Shown: piece after piece, positions 22,621 to 32,129 of the stretch
Numbering within the stretch: position 1 is the stretch's first letter
Layout of the letters: each line of letters begins with the position of its first letter
NCBI GenBank assembly: GCA_029204225.1
Contig: CM055097.1
Coordinates: forward strand, 46,472,500-46,536,499
DNA length: 64,000 nt
DNA from: Diphasiastrum complanatum
Lineage: Eukaryota > Streptophyta > Lycopodiopsida > Lycopodiales > Lycopodiaceae
Reading direction: 5' to 3'
Notes under the pieces: model-generated
Seen by the model: only the letters and a program-made list of their open reading frames with translations
Database searches by the model: none
What the model was told of the DNA's origin: nothing
Position numbers and translations under genes: made by a program

Positions 22621-23044
22621 ATAGTACCTCAACCATACCTGCATCTCAAGCTATATCTTACATCATCTGCTATCAATGATGGTAGATTTTAGTCTCACCA
22701 ACCCTGCCTTGTTTTGACAAGGGCAGGTGAGAGTAAATCTTCTTACTCTACAAACAATGGAATATTGCAACTGTAAAGATACATTATCAATGTTGATAAA
22801 TGCAAGTTTTGTTTGACAAGTGCTATACAGTTCTCTCTCTGTAAAGTTTGTTTATTTCCTTGTTTCTCTTCACCTATTTTGTGTGATTGATTTTTGCATG
22901 AGGAATAGCTATTGCACGAGAGTCTTCTATAGAGCATCTCCAGAACACATTTTCATTCATCTATCTATCTTCAGATCCCCTTCTATAGCAGTTTAGGATG
23001 TTTGAAAAATATGAGAATTCTATGTCAAATTAGAGTTGATTCTT
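22621..23044. other. Non-coding interval
   Basis: No coding potential is supported. CT-rich and T-rich text around 22830-22880 could be LTR sequence, but no partner was found. Confidence 0.35.
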
Positions 23045-23560
23045 GCATATCATCGCCATATTAATTTTTGAGTCAACTACAGCAAGATTGAAACAAATTT
23101 AGTTAAAATTTCTTTCATCTTTAGTCCAGTTGCATGTTCAACATGTTTCAACTACGTGTTCCACACGCCGATCCAATCCTGAGCCTGAACAGTTACAAGA
23201 AACCACATCCCCACCCATAGATTTTTTTTTTTTTGGGGGGGGAGAGTGGATCTGCTTGGATCCACTGGAGCAGTCACATTGCCAGCAACAACATCAGCAA
23301 GATCGGCAACCAAGGTCAAAAGTCAAATACAAAAAAGACAAGGCTAAGAAGATAGATGGGAAATTCAAAGAGACTCAATCAGAAAGAAGTACCCCAGTCA
23401 CGACGAAGATTCTTCAAAAAAAAGAAACACAAGCATTGGGAAATCAGTCTCTTTCAACCGGCCTCTTGTCATACTTATGCGCCCATTCTCATCCCTATCA
23501 TTCACGCCATCTACTGATGTCACCACGTCCACCCTAGCTTCCATTTGTTTGTTTATCACC
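23045..23560 (+). repeat. Gypsy 5' leader / gag start, copy 1
   Basis: Matches 45360-45850 in inverted orientation at about 80% by eye, from CAAGATTGAAACAAATTTAG through a G-rich tract and a duplicated TGGATC phrase to CCATTTGTTTGTTT. The copy at 45360-45850 lies upstream of gypsy RNase H and integrase, so this block is read as the leader and first part of gag of that family. A T-run followed by a G-run interrupts it at 23219-23243. Frames are broken and no zinc knuckle remains. Confidence 0.6.
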
Positions 23561-23639
23561 ATTTCACTTTTCTTCTGAGAAATCCCCAATTTTTCTATAC
23601 TCTTACCGAAGCAGCTGATAGATCATTGCAAATGTCCTG

Positions 23640-24330
23640 CAGAGACCAACTACAGCCTACAATAGTTGATCAGCCAAGTGAAGATCTAAGAAGCAGACGA
23701 AATAGCTAGAAGACACAATAAATTAAGCAAAGAAGCTGAGGAGGAAAGGACAAAACTTAAGCAACATATGGGTCAGGTCAATCTTGACCAAAAGAAACTC
23801 TCTAGAGCAATGATTTTTGAATCCCCTCCTATGAAGCCCAAAGAGATCCAAAAGTAACGAATCGAAAGAAAGAGCTGCAGAAAATGAAAGATGAAGACAA
23901 CCGTGAACCTGCAACTAAAGTAAACTCCTCACCCAGCAAGTGGTGGTCAAAGCTCGACATTGCAAGGGTCCAAGGCTGCAACTGTAGAACTACCAGTGCC
24001 TTCAACCTTCCACCAGGCCTTCATCATGTTTCCTTACCGTTACCAAACCGTCCATCCAAAACTGTTTCTACCACCAAATTTTTGATGAATGAGCCCATCC
24101 CCTTGAGACTGATAATCGAAGTTTGTGCAACCTACAGATTGAAGGTTTTCTTTAAGGTTGGGACTTCGACTAAGCGAAGAACTGCGGAGACACCCAGAAG
24201 CAAATGGAGGATACAAACCTCCCAGAAGTTAGAACCTGCCAAGAAACCGAAGATGAAACCGTCAATGGCAGATACAAGTGGTAAGAAAGAAGACACGCGA
24301 GAAGCACTTATCCATGCAGAGTTGTGAAGC
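23640..24330 (+). pseudogene. Coiled-coil ORF remnant, probable type 2
   Basis: Frames give KLKQHMGQVNLDQKKLSRAM, which resembles the QGQLDMANLDKER block at 3938-4156, followed by a Pro/Lys-rich region and a 147-codon frame at 23884-24327 with no recognised motif. It lies directly after a gypsy leader with gag and pol absent. This suggests an internally deleted element that kept its leader and the unknown ORF. Element C inserted 86 bases downstream. The assignment is weaker than for 3938-4780 and 55190-56320. Confidence 0.4.
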
Positions 24331-24410
24331 TACTAAGAGCTCTCCAAATTTGAGAATGTCAATCCATTACAACAATAAGACATTCTGGTTAAATTGCGAT
24401 AATTTGTGAA

Positions 24411-24415
24411 AACAG
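24411..24415. repeat. Target-site duplication of element C, left
   Basis: AACAG, matching 30275-30279. Confidence 0.9.
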
Positions 24416-25068
24416 TGTGAAAAACTCAGATCCAAAAGATGCTAAAGTTTCATAAAGATCTTGGCCATGGAAGTTATGCACATCTAGATTGAAAAAATGA
24501 TAGAAATTGTGATGTTAAGCATACTAAACATCAACTAAACATCAAAATCTGATCATAAGCTTCCACAAACAGAAACTTGCTGTCCCTGTCCGTACTTCAG
24601 AGCCTACAACCTGCATTTCACACGTGTGAAGCCATAGCAACAAAGAAATCACAATTCTAGTGGCTAGAATGCAAGATATGAACAAAAAAGTGAGAGAGAA
24701 GAAGATGGATCTTCAAAGAGCATAACATTCATTCAATAGAATGAAAATGAGATGTGTACATACTCGTGGAGATGGCTATTTATAGCAGCCATAGTGCCTC
24801 TTGGCCACTTGTCTTATGATAGGCTAAAATTGGGGTCCAATAGGATTCACCCATATACCTAGAAATTTGGTCAAATAGGAATGCACCAAATTATGAGCCA
24901 ATAGAAGAGCTCCACACTCGACCTCCTCTAATTAATGTGACCTCAAAAGTAGTGTACACATACTTTGGGCCTCTACATACATGTATGAACCTATCTCTAA
25001 CTTTTATTTGGCCATAGGCCTACAAAATCTCAAGTTAGGAAAATACTACTAGTTGACAATTTTTCACA
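24416..25068 (-). repeat. Element C 3' LTR (653 bp)
   Basis: On the minus strand it runs from TGTGAAAAATTG to CTGAGTTTTTCACA. It contains the TTCACACGTGTGAA palindrome (24617-24630) and a TATAAATA box. No difference from 29622-30274 was seen. Confidence 0.95.
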
Positions 25069-26609
25069 CTCCCTCTTCAACTAGTTTTAGCATAGATTTA
25101 GAAAGTACACCAAGACTTGTTCTATGCTTGAAAAATAAGTCCTTTCCCAATGCTTTGGTAAAGATATCAGCCACACATTCCTTTGATGGGACATGTTCAA
25201 GCTTGATCTCTTTTGCCAACACTTGTTCTCTCACAAAATGGTAAGCCACCTCGATATGTTTGCTCCTTGCATGGAAAACCGGATTGCTTGCTAGACTTTG
25301 GGCTGAAAGGTTCACAAAAGATGATTGGACTCTCTGAAAAATCCAGCAAATGAAGCTCCATAATCATCCTCTTGATCCACACCATCTCCTTTGTGCATGA
25401 TGTCAAAGCTTTGTACTCGGCCTCACTAGAAGAAAGTGATATAGTTGCTTGTTTCTTCGACATCCATGAGATAGCTCCATCACCTATGAAAATAGCATGT
25501 GCATTTATGGATTTTCTATCCATAAGGTCTCCTGCAAAATCTGAATCTGAAAAACCAAATAAGTTAGGTGATGAGCCTCTATAAACAATGCCAAAATCTT
25601 TTGTTCCCGAGATGTATCTCAAGATCCTCTTTCCTAGTTTCCAATGTTCTATGCTAGGATCTTGCATGAATTGGCTTAATCTACCAACACAATAAGATAA
25701 ATCAGGTCTTGTGATGGTTAGATATATAAGAGAACCTATTAGCTTCCTATAGAGAGTAATGTCCTCGAAGGATCTTTCATTACCTCTTATAGTTAGCTTT
25801 ACATGTGATTCCATAGGTGTATCAATAGGATTTGCATCTACCATATGAAATCTATTGAGAATAGAAATAGCATACTTCTCTTGTGAAATAAAAGTGATTT
25901 GAGAAGTTCTAATTACTTCTATTCCTAAGATATAGCTCAAAAGACCAAGATCATGCACTTCAAATTCCTTTTTTAGTGCTTTCTTGATATCTTCTATATC
26001 TTCCTTGTTCCCTCCACTTAAAATAATGTCATCCACATAAATTAGAAGGATTGTAACATCATTAGCACTAATTCTAAAGTAAAGTGAATGATCATACTCA
26101 CTCATAGTGAAGTTTTGAGAAAGTAGAAAAGAGTTAAGCCTAGCATACCAACTCCTTGGTGCTTGCTTAAGACCATACAATCTTTTTTGTAGAAAACACA
26201 CATGATTAGGCTTGCTATGAGAAACATAGCTCTCGGGTTGCTCCATGTAGACTTCCTCTTCAAGATCACCATTCAAGAAAGCATTAGAAATGTCTAATTG
26301 CCAAAGATCCCATCCATAAAGAGTTGCAAGGGAAATGATTACTCTTATGCTCACCATCTTTGCCACGGGTGCAAAGGTTTCCTCATAGTCAATGCCATGC
26401 TCTTGAGCATAACCTTTAGCCACCAACCTTGCCTTCAACTTGTTGATAGATCCATCTTGATTTGTCTTTACCTTGAAGATCCATTTGCATCCAATTGCAC
26501 TTTTGCCCTTTGGAAGCTCCACCAATCTCCATGTGTTGTTCTTCATAAGTGCTTCAAACTCAAGATCCATTGCTTGGATCCATTCCTCTTCTTGCCTTGC
26601 TTCATCTAC
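25064..26609 (-). pseudogene. Element C reverse transcriptase and RNase H
   Basis: This is the pol part after the nonsense codon. RT has [65 protein letters not shown] and the catalytic LLIYVDDIILSGGN. RNase H has ITRPDLSYCVGRLSQFM, FSDSDFAGDLMDRKS and ISLSSSEAEYKALTSC, which keep the expected acidic residues. Near 25312 two bases are missing relative to element H (TGATAACC reads TGAACC). This shifts the frame before AQSLASNPVFHARSKHIEVA, so the last 80 or so residues are out of frame. Neither lesion removes a catalytic residue, but the polyprotein cannot be made in one piece. Confidence 0.93.
25069..25078 (-). other. Element C polypurine tract
   Basis: GAAGAGGGAG on the minus strand, directly before the 3' LTR. 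It primes plus-strand DNA synthesis. It is also translated as the last codons of pol, and the stop TGA falls inside the LTR (25064-25066). Elements F and H share this arrangement. Confidence 0.9.
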
Positions 26610-29012
26610 TCATGAAGGTACATCAAAAGAAGTTAGGAAAGCATAGTTGGATCCATCCACCACTTGCTTACCTTTGCTATCATAAGTGAGCCTTGAGGGT
26701 TTCACTTTATGCCTTGGAGTTCTCCTTGGAATTTGACTTGAAGAGGCTTCTTCAACATCCACATCCAATGTGTCATCAACTCCATTGTCATCAAGCACAT
26801 TAGTTGCAACAACACCATCATCACTTGAAACAACTTTTGGAATGTTACCTTCATCAAAAATGACATCCCTACTTGTGAACACTTTCTTGATTGAAGGAAC
26901 ATAAATCCTATATGCTTTGCTTACTTCACTATAACCAACAAAAATGCCCTTTCTTGAAGATGGATCCTCCTTAGTTCTATCATCAAGAGTAATGTTGAAG
27001 TAGCAAATGCATCCAAAAGTTCTTAGAAACTTGACATTAGGCTTCGTACCAAACAAAGCTTCAAAAGGGGTTTTTCCTTCCAATACAACACTTGGCCATC
27101 TATTGCATAGGAAATTTGCACACAACAAAGCATCACTCCAAAAAGGTTTAGGAAGATTAGCATTCAATCTCATTGCCTTTGCACTCTCACACAAGGTTCT
27201 ATTCTTCCTCTCGGCCACTCCATTTTGTTGTGGTGTTCTTGGACATGTGTACTCCCTCTTGATCCCATGCTCATCGCAAAAGGCTTTGAATTTGTTAGAA
27301 ATGTATTCACCACCATTGTCGCTCCTCAAGCATTTGATTTTGGTTGTAAATTGAGTCTCAATAGCAACTTTGAACTTGACAAACACATCAACCACCTCAT
27401 CCTTGCTCTTTAGTAGATAAACCCAACAAAATCTACTAAAATCATCAATGAAAGTTACATACATCTTAGCACCTCCATTGCTAATTGTAGTAACACCATG
27501 AATATCCGAATGCAAGAGAGAAAAAGGCATCTTAGATCTAGATATAGATCTAGTATATGGCAATCTATGTGATTTAGACAAAGCACATTCTTCACAAACA
27601 TGATTCAAGCAAGTAAGAGACTTGGGAAGTCCCCTTACTACCTCCTTTTTGGCTATTACCTCCAAGGCCTTGTAGTTGAGATGTCCCATCCTTTTATGCC
27701 ATACCTCTTGAATTGACATTTGTTCATTTGCCATGCATCCAACTTGGTTAGCAACAACACATGCATCAAGCTTGAACAATTTCCCTTGCCTTTTCCCTTT
27801 TGCAATGATACTACACCCCTTTTTGATCAAGCAAGCATCACCATCAAACTCAACTTTGAATCCTTTGTCAAGCATTTGGCTTACACTAAGTAAGTTCTTG
27901 GTAATGGATGGAATGAGCAAAACATCTTTCAATTCTATATTCCTATTTGTAGAAAGTGAAATAGGAATTGTGCCAATCCCCTTGATTGCACACTCACCAT
28001 CATTTGCGGTATAGATTACCTTCCTATCACCATCAAATGTCATTAAAGATGAAAAATACTCTTTATGATATGTCATATGAGAAGTGGCTCCACTATCAAT
28101 CCACCAAGGATCAATGTCTCCATGATTAGCCAACAAGCAAGATGACATAACAAAAGCATCATTTGAAAGAAGCTCATCCCCACCCTCATCAATAGTTAGA
28201 TTGGTTTGCTTTTCCCCTTGATCCCTCTTTTTCTTAAAACAATCACTAGCAAAATGCCCTTTGACTCCACAATAGAAACATTTTAGCTTAGATCTATCCT
28301 TCTTTTTGCCAAAAGTAGAGTGCTCACCTTGGTCTTGCCCTTTAGACCAATTGCTTTTACCTTTGCCCTTGAACTTGCCTTTAGAGAACATTGCCTCCTC
28401 TTCTCCTCCTTGAGATGTAGAAGATGCTCCCACTCTTGCTTGCAACCTGAATTCTTCAGCCAACAAGACCTCTTGCAAGTCTCCAACACTTGGTAAACAT
28501 TTTTGGATAGCATAACTTTGAACAAGATTAGCATGATCATCCAACAAGCCATTGAGAATCACTTGAACAAGCTCCTCATTATTTATGCCATCATTAATGC
28601 ATGCTAACTCATCATTCAATGCTTTAACTCTCAAAACAAAAGCATGTCCATTCTCACTCTTCTTTTGCATACAAGAAAAGATTTGCCTTCTTAAAGTCAA
28701 CACTCTAGAAGTAGACTTGGATTCATAAACCTTCTTCAAGGCTTCCCAAGCTTCACTAGATGATGTGCACTTACCAACCTCTTTGATAAGCTCATTTGTC
28801 ACATTCATCTTGATCATGTGAAGGGCTTTCTTTGCCCTCTTGTCATACCTCAATTGTTCTTGAGGTGCCAAAGGTCTCTCCTCCACACCTACAACAATAT
28901 CCATCAACTCATTCATCTCAAGCAAAGACTCCATCCTTACTTTCCAAGTAGAATAGTTGAGGGAGGTAAGCCTATCATTGCTTTCCAACATGTAGCCTCC
29001 ATTTGTAGCCAT
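26610..29012 (-). CDS. Element C gag, protease and integrase (ends at nonsense codon)
   Basis: An open frame of 800 codons. Residues 1-200 are the UBN2-type gag (MATNGGYMLESNDRLTSLNY). A basic stretch is followed by a CCHC zinc knuckle at about 240-257 (CFYCGVKGHFASDC). Protease WWIDSGATSHMT is at about 301-312. The pre-integrase HKRMGHLNYK...CEECALSKSH is at about 433-475. The integrase core has HSDIHG, LRSDNGGEY (about 564) and [10 protein letters not shown] (about 597), so its D, D, E residues are present. The frame stops at TGA 26610-26612, just before RT, where element D has TGT (63275-63277). The product would be a gag-protease-integrase protein without RT. The start at 29012 matches the start in D and is 597 bases after the primer site. 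Confidence 0.93.
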   Translation of the reverse strand: MATNGGYMLESNDRLTSLNYSTWKVRMESLLEMNELMDIVVGVEERPLAPQEQLRYDKRAKKALHMIKMNVTNELIKEVGKCTSSSEAWEALKKVYESKSTSRVLTLRRQIFSCMQKKSENGHAFVLRVKALNDELACINDGINNEELVQVILNGLLDDHANLVQSYAIQKCLPSVGDLQEVLLAEEFRLQARVGASSTSQGGEEEAMFSKGKFKGKGKSNWSKGQDQGEHSTFGKKKDRSKLKCFYCGVKGHFASDCFKKKRDQGEKQTNLTIDEGGDELLSNDAFVMSSCLLANHGDIDPWWIDSGATSHMTYHKEYFSSLMTFDGDRKVIYTANDGECAIKGIGTIPISLSTNRNIELKDVLLIPSITKNLLSVSQMLDKGFKVEFDGDACLIKKGCSIIAKGKRQGKLFKLDACVVANQVGCMANEQMSIQEVWHKRMGHLNYKALEVIAKKEVVRGLPKSLTCLNHVCEECALSKSHRLPYTRSISRSKMPFSLLHSDIHGVTTISNGGAKMYVTFIDDFSRFCWVYLLKSKDEVVDVFVKFKVAIETQFTTKIKCLRSDNGGEYISNKFKAFCDEHGIKREYTCPRTPQQNGVAERKNRTLCESAKAMRLNANLPKPFWSDALLCANFLCNRWPSVVLEGKTPFEALFGTKPNVKFLRTFGCICYFNITLDDRTKEDPSSRKGIFVGYSEVSKAYRIYVPSIKKVFTSRDVIFDEGNIPKVVSSDDGVVATNVLDDNGVDDTLDVDVEEASSSQIPRRTPRHKVKPSRLTYDSKGKQVVDGSNYAFLTSFDVPS

Positions 29013-29609
29013 GTTGCAATGATTGATCTCTGATCTTTGACCTGTTCCAATGCACTAAGCACTCTCTTGAATCAACAAATGAAACACAAGAAGAAATCAC
29101 AAAGATTTGGAACCTAAAACCTTACTTTTTCTCTCTTTTCCTCACTTTTTCCTTAATTTTAGCCACTAGTTTTATGATTTCTTGATCAAACCAAGACCAA
29201 ACCTCAATATACTTGCTTTTCCCTCACTCCTAAGATTGAAATACACTCTTGAATCATTCAGCAAACTGAAAATCAGAGGGTTACATCAATTTTGAAGTTT
29301 TTGACATGAAGAAGCAAGAAATTGAATCAAAAAACTATATGCTAGAATGGAAAACTAATAGGATCTTGTTGGATCTTGCATCTCCCTCTTTCCAAAACAA
29401 TTTTTGTCTCCTTATTCTGATAAGTACAGAGGGAATTCGCCCTACTTCAATTGAAATGCATACAAATGATGTTTTGATCACAAAGATCCAATTTCTACAC
29501 ATAAATCAACAAGATTTTTAGCTAGAAACTTGATTGGAATGCTACAAAAGCAAACTCGCCCACAAATCTCTTCTAAATCTGGCAAAACCTGCACATTTGG
29601 CCGCCTAAT

Positions 29610-29621
29610 GCTCTGATACCA
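29610..29621 (-). other. Element C primer-binding site
   Basis: TGGTATCAGAGC on the minus strand, directly adjoining the 5' LTR. It is complementary to the 3' end of initiator tRNA-Met. Confidence 0.95.
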
Positions 29622-30274
29622 TGTGAAAAACTCAGATCCAAAAGATGCTAAAGTTTCATAAAGATCTTGGCCATGGAAGTTATGCACATCTAGATTGAAA
29701 AAATGATAGAAATTGTGATGTTAAGCATACTAAACATCAACTAAACATCAAAATCTGATCATAAGCTTCCACAAACAGAAACTTGCTGTCCCTGTCCGTA
29801 CTTCAGAGCCTACAACCTGCATTTCACACGTGTGAAGCCATAGCAACAAAGAAATCACAATTCTAGTGGCTAGAATGCAAGATATGAACAAAAAAGTGAG
29901 AGAGAAGAAGATGGATCTTCAAAGAGCATAACATTCATTCAATAGAATGAAAATGAGATGTGTACATACTCGTGGAGATGGCTATTTATAGCAGCCATAG
30001 TGCCTCTTGGCCACTTGTCTTATGATAGGCTAAAATTGGGGTCCAATAGGATTCACCCATATACCTAGAAATTTGGTCAAATAGGAATGCACCAAATTAT
30101 GAGCCAATAGAAGAGCTCCACACTCGACCTCCTCTAATTAATGTGACCTCAAAAGTAGTGTACACATACTTTGGGCCTCTACATACATGTATGAACCTAT
30201 CTCTAACTTTTATTTGGCCATAGGCCTACAAAATCTCAAGTTAGGAAAATACTACTAGTTGACAATTTTTCACA
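29622..30274 (-). repeat. Element C 5' LTR (653 bp)
   Basis: It contains the promoter: TATAAATA on the minus strand (29983-29990), with the TTCACACGTGTGAA palindrome downstream of it (29823-29836). It starts TGTGAA and ends TTCACA as expected. Confidence 0.95.
29983..29990 (-). promoter_or_regulatory. TATA box of element C 5' LTR
   Basis: TATAAATA in the middle of the LTR, the same position as in element D (59897-59904). Confidence 0.75.
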
Positions 30275-30279
30275 AACAG
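30275..30279. repeat. Target-site duplication of element C, right
   Basis: AACAG, matching 24411-24415. Confidence 0.9.
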
Positions 30280-31469
30280 TTTTTGATAAAGACTGACAAC
30301 AATAAACACTTGGTTTTATGCAAGTGAACGAGGATCTACACTTTTCCAAGTGCCGATCGAAGACGCCAATGTGAAAGCAGAGTGACATCATCCAATATGA
30401 GTTGCAATGGGTCCTGCAACACATTAGGGGTGGGATGATGTTGGTTGATTCTAACGAATCTCCAAGATACTCGGACAGAGCAATTCAAGAGCACCTCTCA
30501 CCTTAGACCGAGGAGGTCTCTGAGAAGACGAGACTAGTGAAGACTGAGAGCCGAGTATGAGAGCCGAGGAATACTAGTAGTAATGACAAGCAAGAACTGT
30601 CTAAGCCTCATGGTGAATCCCATAAGATGGAATGACCATGTGGGAACTAGTATTTCTAGGCAAATGTAATAAATGCAAGTAGACCTCTCTTAAAGAAAGT
30701 AGGGTGAACCACCTTTTGATGGTGACCACTAGTGGAGAGCATTATTCCACTTGTAATTCATGAACTGTGGAAATTCCACTAGGATGCAACGTAAGAAGCT
30801 CTCTTACTTATTTAAAAAACTCTCTCTTTGTGATGAGGAGCTTTTTGTGTATTGTATCAACTCCATGCTGAAATGAAAAGAGCCTCCATGAGTAAGATGC
30901 ATCCATTGAGCTCCTTGATCATGATGGTTTTCTTGAGTGATGCCCCTATGATCATGCCCTTCCATTCACATTGTGCGTGGTTGTGGACTTAGAGTGGATT
31001 AGTTTTCTTGTTTTCTTGGTTGTGGATTAGTTTTCATTTCTTGTTATGAATTAATGTAGGAATCAGCATTCAAGTACACTAAATAGGCTAGAAATGTGGC
31101 ATAAATCTTGCATATCCTCTAACATTCTATTTCTTGATGTTCTTGGGATGTCCAAAATAAAAAAACTGGTTGGTTTCTTGATTTTTGGACCTCTAAAATG
31201 CTATTTAGTTTGGTTTCTTGTTTCTTAATTTTTAATCATATTTAGAGTAGTTTCTGGTTTTGCAAGTAGATTAGCTTCCTTAAACTTGGTTACAGCCTTA
31301 GGATCTTGAAAATTGAGCAACTGTGCTACATTGCAAATCTGACTTTGTTCACCATGGCTTGCCTTGTAACGGAGTTAAGTGTTCCATTGGCAAGTGCTCA
31401 TTCATAAACAACAAAGTGCTCAAGCATTGAAGTCATCCTCTGATAGGCAGGGTGAATATACTACAATGA
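30280..31469. other. Non-coding interval between elements C and H
   Basis: This is the interrupted continuation of the DNA left of element C. No gene is supported. The stretch 30700-30900 (TTATTTAAAAAACTC with CT-rich sequence after it) could be an LTR promoter of the host gypsy element. No second copy was found. Confidence 0.4.
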
Positions 31470-31474
31470 ATACC
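31470..31474. repeat. Target-site duplication of element H, left
   Basis: ATACC, matching 37560-37564. Confidence 0.9.
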
Positions 31475-32129
31475 TGTGAAAAATACAGATCCTAAGTGGA
31501 TCTAAACTCCAAGATCATTGGCTTGAATGCTTGCACTCCAAACTACATAAGCTAGGAATTGGCAACACATTCTATGCTACCTAGAATGCAAAGAACTTGA
31601 TCAAAAAGCATTTATCACAAATGGAAACTTCCATAAACATCAAGTGCGGCCCAAAATAGCATTATACAGTCCATAATACATCAGCCTATCACTTTTGAAA
31701 AGCACCTAAGATCATACACAATAGCTTGAAGACAATACACACAACAATGCTCTCAATGCAGGAAGAAACAATGACAATGATCTATTGATCTCAATGAAGC
31801 ATACAAAAGTTTTCTCCAACCTGTTCTCCACGACTTCCCTACTATTTATGGATGAGGAAGATGACTCTCTCTCCTCTCTCTAGAAGGTACTTGACCCTAG
31901 ATATTCCCTATATAGGAAAAATAGGTAAAAATGGCTTATATGACCAAAATACATCAAAATGGTCTCATTTTGAAGGGTATGAAGTTTGACACTTCATCAT
32001 ACTGAAAAAATACAGTAAATAAAAACATTGTGGCCTGGTTCACACGTGTGAAACTCCAGAACCAAAACTATTTACAATTTTAGCCAATTTAGGCCTCAAA
32101 CTAGCTAGGAAATGTTGACAATTTTCACA
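31475..32129 (-). repeat. Element H 3' LTR (655 bp)
   Basis: On the minus strand it starts TGTGAAAATTGTC and ends TTTTTCACA. It holds the palindrome TTCACACGTGTGAA at 32039-32052. Confidence 0.95.

Larger units (their letters stand above)
24416..30274 (-). mobile_element. Copia LTR retrotransposon C (recent, 5859 bp)
   Basis: A complete element on the minus strand with two 653-bp LTRs (24416-25068 and 29622-30274) that look identical over their full length. It is bounded by the duplication AACAG, with a perfect tRNA-iMet primer site at 29610-29621 and a polypurine tract at 25069-25078. Identical LTRs mean a very recent insertion. The gag-pol frame has two lesions: a TGA at 26610-26612 and a frameshift near 25312. 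It is nearly identical to element D (59613 onward), which lies in the opposite orientation. It sits in gypsy debris related to element P. Confidence 0.95.

Noticed and set aside
28283-28552. Separate frame (89 codons) over element C gag, repeated at 61335-61604
   Set aside because: It overlaps the zinc knuckle and gag in another phase and appears in D only because the DNA is duplicated. It is a shadow of gag-pol.
29609-29622. tRNA gene fragment
   Set aside because: The TGGTATCAGAGC stretches are primer-binding sites adjoining LTRs; no cloverleaf sequence is present.
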